A stretch of 10,651 nt of DNA from Chloroflexota bacterium (GTDB lineage Bacteria > Chloroflexota > Dehalococcoidia > UBA2979): assembly GCA_027592975.1 (NCBI GenBank), contig JAQCJS010000016.1:1-10651 (forward strand), written 5' to 3'. How positions within the stretch are numbered: the stretch's first letter is position 1; the number at the start of each line of letters is the position of its first letter. This document shows positions 1 to 5,953 of this stretch, piece by piece. Made by a program: the position numbers and the translations under genes. The notes beneath the pieces were generated by a model that had not been told where the DNA came from, made no database searches, and worked only from the letters and a program-made list of their open reading frames with translations.

Positions 1-206
1 CCGGCCGTGAGCCCGCTCCCCGCTCCTGACGTCGCCTGCCTCGTCCGTCCGGGATGCCCTGCCTATCCGGGCACCTATACCATGAGCCACGCGGTCCTGG
101 TCGACAGGGCGTCGGCCGCGCCGTCCGGCTCCTGACCAGCCCGACCCAAGCCAGACCGCAGGCCCAGCAGGGAGACCCTGGCACCACAGGGGAACGGAGA
201 CAGTCG
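1..206 (+). promoter_or_regulatory. Leader region upstream of the aromatic operon, no gene seen
   Basis: No supportable gene lies here. The reading frame of the downstream chorismate mutase stays open back to an ATG at 54, but those codons have no family resemblance and I treat them as non-coding. The region holds several short GC-rich inverted repeats: TGCCC/GGGCA around 55-74, CCTG/CAGG at 96-108, and a perfect CCCTG/CAGGG hairpin at 176-191 with loop GCACCA, ending five bases before the ribosome binding site. The last hairpin contains TGGCACCACA, which resembles the TGGNACCRCG core of T-box antiterminators, but I cannot identify a stem I or a specifier loop. No convincing -35/-10 pair was found. 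Such a position would suit a leader controlling aromatic amino acid genes, but this is inference only. Confidence 0.3.
196..200 (+). promoter_or_regulatory. Ribosome binding site deciding the aroH start
   Basis: GGAGA stands six bases before the ATG at 207. It supports that ATG over the in-frame ATG at 54, and the protein then begins exactly where AroH family members begin (MLVRGIRGATT). Confidence 0.75.
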
Positions 207-587
207 ATGCTCGTGCGCGGCATTCGAGGCGCTACCACCGTCGAGTCCAACACCCGCGAGGACATCCTCGACGCGGCGCGCGAGTTGCTCGATGCGATCG
301 TGCAGGCGAACGAGCTCCTGCACGACCACGTCGCCTCGATCCTGTTCTCGACCACGGTCGACCTGAACGCGGAGTTCCCGGCGGTCGCCGCGCGTGAGCT
401 TGGCTGGACGGACGTCGCTCTGGAGTGCGTGCACGAGATGAACGTGCCGGGCAGCCTGCCGAAGTGCCTGCGCATCCTGATGCACGTCAACACGGACAAG
501 TCGCCCGGCGAGATCCAGCACATCTATCTCCGGGGCGCGCGCGTGCTGCGTCGCGACCTCGTGGAGAAACAGGAGGCGACGTCATGA
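207..587 (+). CDS. aroH: Chorismate mutase, AroH class
   Basis: A 126-residue cytoplasmic enzyme converting chorismate to prephenate, the committed step toward Phe and Tyr. The length and whole sequence match the small trimeric AroH fold of Bacillus subtilis rather than the all-helical AroQ type. Residues corresponding to the known active site are visible: Arg7 in RGIRG, Cys74 and Glu77 in CVHEM, Arg89 in KCLRI, Tyr107 in HIYL and an Arg at 115/116. A GGAGA site six bases before the ATG supports the start. The stop overlaps the start of the DAHP synthase gene (ATGA), so the two are probably translationally coupled, joining the first enzyme of the shikimate pathway to the first enzyme of the Phe/Tyr branch. 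In some Bacillus these two activities are physically linked; here they are separate neighbours. Confidence 0.95.
   Translation: MLVRGIRGATTVESNTREDILDAARELLDAIVQANELLHDHVASILFSTTVDLNAEFPAVAARELGWTDVALECVHEMNVPGSLPKCLRILMHVNTDKSPGEIQHIYLRGARVLRRDLVEKQEATS
571..576 (+). promoter_or_regulatory. Strong ribosome binding site for DAHP synthase
   Basis: AGGAGG, seven bases before the ATG at 584, lies inside the end of aroH. It excludes longer in-frame starts such as the ATG at 425, and suggests the DAHP synthase can be initiated efficiently on its own as well as by coupling. Confidence 0.8.
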
Positions 588-1633
588 TCGTCGTCATGCG
601 TCCGGAGCACACACCGGAGCAGGTGCAGGCGGTCATGGATCGCCTGGTCATGTTCGGGCTGCAAGGCCAGCCCATCCGCGGCGTGGAGCGCGAGGTCATC
701 GCCGGCCTCGGTCAGGTCATGCAGGATCACCGCGACGAGATCGCCATGATGGCGGGCGTCGAGGAAGTCATCCGCGTCTCCAAGCCCTATAAGCTCTCCA
801 GCCGCGAGACTCACCCGAAGGACACGATCGTCGAGCTGCCGCATGGCGTGCGCGTCGGCGGTGGCCGTCCCGTCTTCATGGCCGGCCCGTGCGCGATCGA
901 GGGCGAGGACCAGATCTTCACCGCCGCGCGCGGCGTGCGGAAGGCGGGGGCGCACATCCTGCGCGGCGGCGCGTTCAAGCCGCGCACCTCGCCCTACTCG
1001 TTCCAGGGGCTTGGCGTGGACGCGCTCAAGCTGCTCCGCGCCGCCGGTGACGAGGTGGGCCTGCCGATCATCACGGAGTGCCTCTCCGTGCGGGACGTGG
1101 ACGTCTGCGCGCAGTACTCGGACGTGCTCCAGATCGGCGCGCGGAACATGCAGAACTTCGTGCTGCTGCAGGAGGCCGGCAAGACCGGCAAGCCCGTGCT
1201 CTTGAAACGCGGCATGTCCGCCACGATCGAGGAGTGGCTGCTGGCGTCGGAGTACGTGATGTCGCAGAACAACCCCAACCTCATCCTCTGCGAGCGCGGC
1301 ATCCGGACGTTCGAGACCGCCACGCGGAACACGCTGGACCTGAACGCGGTGGCGCTGGTGAAGCGCCTCAGCCACCTCCCGGTCATCGCCGACCCGTCCC
1401 ACGGGACGGGCAAGTGGTACCTCGTCCGCCCCATGTCCATGGCGTCGCTCGCGGCGGGCGCGGACGGGCTCATGATCGAGGTGCACCCGAACCCGGATCA
1501 CGCGCTCTCGGACGGCGCGCAGTCGCTCACACCCAGTAACTTCGGCGACCTCGCGAACGAGGCACGACGCCTCGCAGAGGCGCTCTCGCGCCCCTTCGCG
1601 GAGCCGCCCGAATCAGTCGCATCGGGGGCCTAA
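584..1633 (+). CDS. aroF: 3-deoxy-7-phosphoheptulonate (DAHP) synthase, type I-beta with N-terminal regulatory domain
   Basis: A 349-residue enzyme condensing phosphoenolpyruvate with erythrose 4-phosphate, the first step of aromatic biosynthesis. Residues 1-68 form a ferredoxin-like (ACT-like) regulatory domain as in the Thermotoga maritima enzyme, which is inhibited by Tyr and Phe; the linker KPYKLSSRE is typical. The catalytic TIM barrel follows with GPCAIEG, RGGAFKPRTSPYSFQG, QIGARNMQN, LLKRGM and DPSHGTG. The metal ligands expected from the Thermotoga enzyme are present as Cys103, His273, Glu299 and Asp310. The start at 584 has AGGAGG at 571-576 and overlaps the aroH stop by four bases. 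The gene symbol varies between organisms (aroF, aroG or aroA), so it is less certain than the function. Confidence 0.96.
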   Translation: MIVVMRPEHTPEQVQAVMDRLVMFGLQGQPIRGVEREVIAGLGQVMQDHRDEIAMMAGVEEVIRVSKPYKLSSRETHPKDTIVELPHGVRVGGGRPVFMAGPCAIEGEDQIFTAARGVRKAGAHILRGGAFKPRTSPYSFQGLGVDALKLLRAAGDEVGLPIITECLSVRDVDVCAQYSDVLQIGARNMQNFVLLQEAGKTGKPVLLKRGMSATIEEWLLASEYVMSQNNPNLILCERGIRTFETATRNTLDLNAVALVKRLSHLPVIADPSHGTGKWYLVRPMSMASLAAGADGLMIEVHPNPDHALSDGAQSLTPSNFGDLANEARRLAEALSRPFAEPPESVASGA

Positions 1634-1899
1634 CGATGGTCAGCGGACAGGATCACGAAGCCAACACGCTCCCCCTCGAGATCGAGGAAGATCTGGAGCC
1701 GCCGTCGGAGGACGCGGAGGCCATCCCCACTCCGGAGGCAGACGTCGCCGGGGACGCTGAGACCGAGGAGACCGACCGTCTCCAGCGCGGCCGCTAACGC
1801 ATGGTGAGCGACCAGGAGCAGGAGCCGACACCGCTCACCGCAGAGGACGAGGCACCCGTCGCGCCCTCCGCCGGCGCGGAGGCGATCCCGGCCCCGGAG
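1631..1899 (+). repeat. Diverged tandem duplication of about 162-165 bp at the start of scpA
   Basis: Copy 1 runs from TAACGATGGTCAGCG (1631) to about 1737, and copy 2 from TAACGCATGGTGAGCG (1795) to about 1899. Both copies start with a stop codon followed at once by ATGGT and both carry a GCGGAGGC-ATCCC--CCGGAG block (1714-1737 and 1876-1899). The spacing is 165 bases at the start codons and 162 at the second block, a one-codon difference. Encoded residues match at roughly half the positions across the first 33 residues by eye. Confidence 0.55.
1636..1797 (+). CDS. Acidic 53-residue small ORF resembling the ScpA N-terminal extension
   Basis: An ATG two bases after the DAHP synthase stop opens a 53-codon frame ending in TAA at 1795-1797. 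The product is strongly acidic (many Glu and Asp), rich in Pro and Ala, and has no membrane segment or recognisable domain, so it is probably disordered. It begins MVSGQDHE and contains AEAIPTPE at 27-34. The next protein, ScpA, begins MVSDQEQE and contains AEAIPAPE at 26-33, with further matching Leu, Glu and Pro positions between. The two frames are the same and separated only by TAA plus one CGC codon. I infer a diverged tandem duplication of the start of scpA. No clear ribosome binding site is seen, so translation would rely on coupling to the DAHP synthase stop. It may be a real microprotein, a leader allowing reinitiation at scpA, or a decaying remnant. No known function is recognised. 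Confidence 0.5.
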   Translation: MVSGQDHEANTLPLEIEEDLEPPSEDAEAIPTPEADVAGDAETEETDRLQRGR

Positions 1900-2760
1900 T
1901 CCGTCGTCGTGCCGGAAGCCGAACCCGAGGGGACTCCCGCGGAAGCTGCTCCGGACGCGCCCGCTGCGGCGACCTCCGGGACGGAGGTCTTCAAGTTCGA
2001 TCTGCCGGTCTTCGAGGGCCCGCTCGATCTGCTCCTGCACCTGATCGAGCGTGACGAGCTGGACATCACGGAGGTGTCGCTGCTGGCGGTGACGGAGCAG
2101 TACCTCCGTCACCTCCGCGCGCAGGAGCGCATCAACCTCGGCGCGCTCGCGGAGTTCATCGCGATCGGCGCGCGGCTGCTGCTGCTGAAGTCGCGAGCGT
2201 TGCTGCCACGGGAGGCCGCGCCCGTCGTCGAGGAAGAGGACGAGGGCAACGACATCCGCGCGCTGATCGAGGCGCTGCAGGAGTACCGGCGATTCAAGCA
2301 GGCCGCGGAGTTCTTCCGCGATCGTGATGGCACCAGCGGCACCTACCGCCGCGTCGCCCCGCAACCGAAGGTGCCGATGCCCACCGGCCTTGAGTCCGTG
2401 ACGCTCTCATCGCTGGTGGATGTCATCCGCGAGATCATGGAGCGCATCCCGGAGGAGGAGCCGGTCGGCGAGGTGCCCCGGGAGCCGGTGCGCCTCCGCG
2501 ATCGCATCACTCGCATGGTCGGACAGCTGGAGCTGACGAACCGCACCTCCTTCCGCCGACTGATCGAGGGCGCCACGACCCGCACCGAGGTGATCGTGGA
2601 CTTCATGGCCGTGCTGGAGTTGATCAAGCAGCGCTACCTTGAGGCGGTGCAGTCGGAGTCGTTCGGCGACATCGACCTCGTGAAGCTGGAGGGCGTGGTC
2701 GCGCCGCTCTTCGGCGCCTCCAACGCCGCGGAGCTGGAAGAGGACTTCACCGGGGTCTAG
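1801..2760 (+). CDS. scpA: Segregation and condensation protein A (ScpA kleisin)
   Basis: A 319-residue kleisin subunit that bridges Smc and ScpB in the bacterial condensin complex and helps chromosome compaction and segregation. The conserved core starts near residue 62 with FKFDLPVFEGPLDLLLHLIE, the hallmark Smc-neck-binding segment. It continues through AEFIAIGARLLLLKSRALLP (118-136) and an acidic linker, and ends in a winged-helix region (about 250-285, FRRLIEGATTRTEVIVDFMA). The first 60 residues are an acidic, Ala/Pro-rich, probably disordered extension, making the protein longer than the usual 240-280 residues. The ATG at 1801 follows the small ORF's stop by three bases with no good ribosome binding site, so coupled translation is likely. 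A later start inside the extension cannot be excluded. scpB, often the next gene, is not in this window. Confidence 0.93.
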   Translation: MVSDQEQEPTPLTAEDEAPVAPSAGAEAIPAPESVVVPEAEPEGTPAEAAPDAPAAATSGTEVFKFDLPVFEGPLDLLLHLIERDELDITEVSLLAVTEQYLRHLRAQERINLGALAEFIAIGARLLLLKSRALLPREAAPVVEEEDEGNDIRALIEALQEYRRFKQAAEFFRDRDGTSGTYRRVAPQPKVPMPTGLESVTLSSLVDVIREIMERIPEEEPVGEVPREPVRLRDRITRMVGQLELTNRTSFRRLIEGATTRTEVIVDFMAVLELIKQRYLEAVQSESFGDIDLVKLEGVVAPLFGASNAAELEEDFTGV

Positions 2761-2814
2761 CCGCTGGCGGCGCCGGTGCCACATCGAGAACGCGCAGAAG
2801 GGACGCCACCGCCC

Positions 2815-3741
2815 GTGCTGCTGGTCCGAGACGAACTTCGACGCACCGCGACGCCCGGCGACCACGCGCTGTCCATCGGCGTGTTCGATGGCGTCCACGG
2901 CGGCCACCGGGTGCTCATCGCCCGGCTGCAGGACGAGGCACGCGCGCGCGGCCTGACCGGCGGCGTGGTCACCTTCCACCCGCACCCCGTCACCGTGGTG
3001 CGCCCGGACGTCTCCTTCTCCTATATCGAATCGCTGGAGCGGCGCATCGAGTTGCTGCGCGAACTCGGCGTGGCGTTCGTCTCCGTGCTCACGTTCACCT
3101 CCGAACTGCAGCAGGTCGCCGCCGCGGACTTCACGCGCGTGCTGCTGGAGGAGGCGCGGATGCGCCTCCTCGTCGTGGGCGAGGACTTCCGCCTCGGACG
3201 CGGCGGCGAGGGTACCGTCGACCGCCTCCGCGCGATCGGCGAGGAACAGGGCTTCAAGGTCGTCGCGGTGCCGCTGCTGGCGGACGCGGACGCGTACGAC
3301 CGGATCTCCTCGACCCGCGTGCGCGCGGCGCTGGCGGCGGGGCGGATGGACGAGGTGCGCGCGCTGCTGGGGCGGCCGTACGCGATCCGCGGCCCCGTGC
3401 TCCACGGCGAGCAGCGCGGCCGGAAGATGGGCTTCCCCACGTTGAACGTGGGCGTGAGCCCGGATCGCGCGCTCCCTCCGCACGGGGTATACGTCACGCG
3501 CGCGCGGGTGGACGATCAGGTCTATCGCGCCGTCACCAACATCGGCACGCGGCCCACGTTCGACGGCCGCACCACCACCGTGGAGACGCACCTCCTCGAT
3601 TTCGAGGGCGACCTGTACGGCCATGTGGTGACGATCGAGCTGGTCCAGATGCTCCGCGGGGAGCAGAAGTTCGATGGTCTGGACGCGCTGTCGGCGCAGA
3701 TCGCGCAGGACGTGCGGCAGGCGCGCGCGTGGTCGGAGTGA
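2815..3741 (+). CDS. ribF: Bifunctional riboflavin kinase / FAD synthetase
   Basis: A soluble two-domain enzyme that phosphorylates riboflavin to FMN and adenylylates FMN to FAD. The N-terminal nucleotidyltransferase domain shows GVFDGVHGGH (22-31), TFHPHP (53-58), VGEDFRLGRGGEGT (121-134) and ISSTRVR (164-170). The C-terminal flavokinase domain shows RGRKMGFPTLN (201-211), TNIGTRPTF (241-249) and VETHLLDF (256-263). I prefer the GTG at 2815 (308 residues, the usual length, with AAGGGA at 2798-2803 upstream). An in-frame GTG at 2776, adding 13 residues, is the alternative and lies only 15 bases after the scpA stop. It sits between scpA and tyrS on the same strand, probably in one transcript, with no obvious functional link to either. 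No FMN riboswitch was seen. Confidence 0.95.
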   Translation: MLLVRDELRRTATPGDHALSIGVFDGVHGGHRVLIARLQDEARARGLTGGVVTFHPHPVTVVRPDVSFSYIESLERRIELLRELGVAFVSVLTFTSELQQVAAADFTRVLLEEARMRLLVVGEDFRLGRGGEGTVDRLRAIGEEQGFKVVAVPLLADADAYDRISSTRVRAALAAGRMDEVRALLGRPYAIRGPVLHGEQRGRKMGFPTLNVGVSPDRALPPHGVYVTRARVDDQVYRAVTNIGTRPTFDGRTTTVETHLLDFEGDLYGHVVTIELVQMLRGEQKFDGLDALSAQIAQDVRQARAWSE

Positions 3742-3775
3742 CCGCGGGAAGCATGTCCGGGATGGAGTCGCAGGC

Positions 3776-5002
3776 ATGACATCGAGCACTCGGAAGATGG
3801 CGCCCGTGGAGGAGCAGCTCCGCATCCTCATGGCGGGCACCGAGTTTGGCGACGAGACCACCCGCGTCACGATGGAGCGCGAGCTGCGCGTTCGCCTGGG
3901 CGAAGATCGCCCGCTGCGCGTCTACTGCGGCTACGACCCCACGCGCGTCGACCTGCACATTGGCCACTCGGTCTCCATCCGCAAGCTGCGGCAGTTCCAG
4001 GATCTCGGTCACGAGGTCACGTTCCTGATCGGCTCGTTCACCGCGACGATCGGCGACCCGACCGGGCGCGACAAGACGCGCCCCGTGCTGACGGCCGAGG
4101 AGATCGCGGAGAACGCGAAGACCTACACCGACCAGGCGTTCGCCATCCTCGACCGTGCGAAGACCACGATCCGCTACAACGACGAGTGGCTGGCGAAGCT
4201 CACGTTCGCGGACGTCACGCGGCTCACGGGGCACTACACGGTGCAGCAGTTCATCCGTCGCGAGAACTTCGCGAAGCGCCTCGACGCTGGCGAGCCGATC
4301 CACGTCAGCGAGCTGCTGTACGCCATGATGCAGGCGTACGACGCGTACGAGCTGAATGCGGACGTCCAGCTGGGCGGCACGGATCAGACGTTCAACCTCT
4401 TCGCCGGCCGCCAGCTGCAGGAGGCGCGCGGTCAGAAGCCGCAGGTCTGCCTCACGCTCCCGATCCTCGTCGGCACGGACGGCCACGAGAAGATGTCGAA
4501 GTCGTACGGCAACTACATCGGCATCACGGAGCCGGCGAACGACATGTTCGGCAAGGTGATGTCGATCCCGGACGCCTCGATCGTCAACTACTTCACGCTC
4601 GTCACCCCGCTGCTCCCTGACGAGATCGCGGGGATCGAGGCCGCGATTGCGGCGGGGACGCTCCGGCCGATGGACGCCAAGAAGCGGCTCGCCGAGGCGA
4701 TCACCACCGTCTTCCACAGCGCGGATGCCGCGCGCGAGGCGCGGGAGTACTTCGAGGCGACTGTGCAGCGCAAGGAGACGCCGGACGAGATGCCGGAGCA
4801 TGCCGTGGCGGGGCGCGTGGCGCTGACCGAGGTGCTGCGCCAGGCTGGCCTGGTGAAGAGCAACGGCGAGGTACGCCGGCTGGTCACGGAGGGCGCGCTG
4901 CTGCTGAACGGCGAGAGGGTCGCCGACTTCAACATCGAGGTGGGCGCAGGCGACGAGATCCGCGTGGGGCGTCACCGCTACCTGCGGCTCGTGGCGAAGT
5001 AG
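3776..5002 (+). CDS. tyrS: Tyrosyl-tRNA synthetase, TyrS type 2 subfamily
   Basis: A 408-residue class I aminoacyl-tRNA synthetase that charges tRNA-Tyr with tyrosine in the cytoplasm. The Rossmann catalytic domain contains HIGH (61-64), GDPTGRD (93-99), QAYDAYELNADVQLGGTDQ (186-204, tyrosine and tRNA acceptor recognition region) and KMSKS (239-243). The canonical HIGH and KMSKS forms place it in the TyrZ-like type 2 group rather than the KFGKT type. An S4-like RNA-binding domain closes the protein (about 348-408, ending RYLRLVAK). The ATG at 3776 has GGAG eight bases upstream; longer in-frame starts back to 3674 lie inside ribF and look like shadow coding. It lies 34 bases after ribF. Its presence downstream of two aromatic pathway genes fits demand for tyrosine, though such clustering is only suggestive. 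Confidence 0.96.
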   Translation: MTSSTRKMAPVEEQLRILMAGTEFGDETTRVTMERELRVRLGEDRPLRVYCGYDPTRVDLHIGHSVSIRKLRQFQDLGHEVTFLIGSFTATIGDPTGRDKTRPVLTAEEIAENAKTYTDQAFAILDRAKTTIRYNDEWLAKLTFADVTRLTGHYTVQQFIRRENFAKRLDAGEPIHVSELLYAMMQAYDAYELNADVQLGGTDQTFNLFAGRQLQEARGQKPQVCLTLPILVGTDGHEKMSKSYGNYIGITEPANDMFGKVMSIPDASIVNYFTLVTPLLPDEIAGIEAAIAAGTLRPMDAKKRLAEAITTVFHSADAAREAREYFEATVQRKETPDEMPEHAVAGRVALTEVLRQAGLVKSNGEVRRLVTEGALLLNGERVADFNIEVGAGDEIRVGRHRYLRLVAK

Positions 5003-5013
5003 GCGGGGACGCG

Positions 5014-5457
5014 ATGATCGACGGCGGCTCGGATCTCGATCTCGAGGCAGCGATCCAGAACATCCAGGAGGCGGAGGTCGTCTGCGTCTACTTCCCGGCG
5101 TTCAACCAGACGCTGCTCGTCGACGCGCGCATCGCGCCGAACGTCGGCCCGATGATGGCCGTGGTGCCCATGGTGCGCACCGCCGCCGACCGCATCCGAT
5201 CGCTGCGCCGCCTGCGGCCGCAACTCCCTCGGCCCGACTCGATCACGATGATCCCGTGGGGACGCCGCGTGCACTCGCTGGTGGACTGCGGTCTCTGGAC
5301 GCACCTGGTCGCGCGCGCCGATGACGAGGCGTGCGCGGAGGACTGCATGACCCGCCTGCGGAGCATGGAACTGAGCGAGTTCCGCGATGCGATCATCGGC
5401 CGCGCGTACCAGTCGATCTGGTCGCGCGCTGACGCCCGCAAGCCGCGCGACGAGTAG
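5014..5457 (+). CDS. Conserved-looking protein of unknown function, 147 residues
   Basis: I do not recognise the family. The ATG at 5014 follows the tyrS stop by 11 bases, with a GGCGGGG stretch at 5002-5008 as a plausible ribosome binding site, so it is probably the last gene of the left operon. The product begins with an acidic amphipathic stretch (LDLEAAIQNIQEAE), then alternating hydrophobic strands around VVCVYFPAFNQTLLVDARI (22-40) and MMAVVPMVRTAADRIRSLRRLRP (47-69), and a PWGRRVHSLVDCGLW segment (81-95). It ends in a charged helix. It has four Cys (24, 92, 107, 111) with no obvious metal motif, no signal peptide and no membrane segment, so it looks like a small cytoplasmic alpha/beta protein. 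Codon use resembles the neighbours. Confidence 0.75.
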   Translation: MIDGGSDLDLEAAIQNIQEAEVVCVYFPAFNQTLLVDARIAPNVGPMMAVVPMVRTAADRIRSLRRLRPQLPRPDSITMIPWGRRVHSLVDCGLWTHLVARADDEACAEDCMTRLRSMELSEFRDAIIGRAYQSIWSRADARKPRDE

Positions 5458-5460
5458 CGC

Positions 5461-5492
5461 GGGTTCGGCGAGGACGAGGACGCGACGAACCC
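5461..5492. terminator. Inverted repeat between convergent genes, possible terminator
   Basis: GGGTTCG at 5461-5467 and CGAACCC at 5486-5492 form a perfect seven-base stem with an 18-base loop, directly after the stop of the 147-residue protein and facing the oppositely oriented exported-protein gene. There is no T-run on either side, so it would not be a classical intrinsic terminator. The position between convergent genes is the main argument. Confidence 0.3.
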
Positions 5493-5539
5493 CGAGTCAC
5501 CTCTGGGCTCGCCTGTGTGCTGCGGTTGCCGGTCGGGTG

Positions 5540-5818
5540 CTACGCGCCGCCGCCGGCGTGCATCGCCGCGTGGCGCGCGCCGTGCTGGCCCTGCATCTGG
5601 CCCATCTGCCCGCGCATCTCGCCCTTCGCCTGGTGGCCAGCGCCATCCTTCGAGCACGGGTGCTCGCCGTCGCCGGGCGTCGCCGGGGCCGTTGCGGGCG
5701 GGGGCATCGAGGGCGCGGCGTCCGGCGTCTGCGCGGCAGCCACCCCGACCGATGCGATGGTCAGCACCGCGCCCGCGACCAGCGCGCTGATGATCGTGGT
5801 CTTTTTCCGAGTTTCCAT
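5540..5818 (-). CDS. Small exported His/Met-rich protein of unknown function
   Basis: A 92-residue product with a clear Sec-type signal peptide: METRKK, a hydrophobic core from about 9 to 24, then VAAAQT, with cleavage likely after Ala28 or Ala29. The mature part is about 63 residues: a Pro/Ala/Thr linker, one Cys (55), and a C-terminal stretch dense in Gly, Gln, Met and His (EMRGQMGQMQGQHG, ARHAAMH), with five His and five Met in the mature chain. Such composition can bind copper or similar metals, but no defined motif is present, so function is unknown. The start is secure: GGAGAT lies five bases upstream. It lies downstream of recJ on the same strand but with a 135-base gap, so it may have its own promoter. 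There is no lipobox before the cleavage site. Confidence 0.75.
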   Translation of the reverse strand: METRKKTTIISALVAGAVLTIASVGVAAAQTPDAAPSMPPPATAPATPGDGEHPCSKDGAGHQAKGEMRGQMGQMQGQHGARHAAMHAGGGA

Positions 5819-5953
5819 GTGATCTCCTCGACCCGCCGCGCTCGGCTGGTTCCGTGCGTTGGATGGCTCATCCAGCGTCGCAACGGAAGGCCGCGGATGT
5901 GTGCACCGGGTGTTAACGGCGCGACCGGAATCGATGAAGCGTGCGTGGGTGCG
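5819..5953 (-). promoter_or_regulatory. Upstream region of the exported-protein gene, with ribosome binding site and hairpin
   Basis: On the - strand, GGAGAT at 5822-5827 is an excellent ribosome binding site for the ATG at 5818. Further upstream, CGTTGGAT (5857-5864) and ATCCAGCG (5870-5877) form an eight-base stem (one G-T pair) with a five-base loop, in what would be the 5' untranslated region. No confident -35/-10 pair could be assigned. The recJ stop lies at 5954-5956, so this gap must also hold any recJ terminator; none with a T-run is seen. Confidence 0.4.

Noticed and set aside
82..135. Short leader peptide ORF of 17 codons as an attenuator
   Set aside because: It contains no Trp, Tyr or Phe codons and has no ribosome binding site, so it would not sense aromatic amino acids.
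54..206. N-terminal extension of chorismate mutase from the ATG at 54
   Set aside because: The added residues are Gly/Arg/Pro-rich shadow sequence, AroH proteins start at MxxRGIRGAT, and a good ribosome binding site lies just before 207.
524..1501. Long antisense open frame opposite the DAHP synthase gene
   Set aside because: High GC content leaves antisense frames open. The translation is Arg/His/Asp/Leu repeats with no family resemblance, and the other strand encodes a fully recognisable enzyme.
2776..2814. Alternative ribF start at GTG 2776
   Set aside because: Not excluded, but the 13 extra residues lack family support and the GTG at 2815 gives the usual length and has AAGGGA upstream.
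2407..4975. Two long antisense open frames opposite scpA, ribF and tyrS
   Set aside because: Same GC-driven shadow coding with Arg/Val/Asp-rich low-complexity products.
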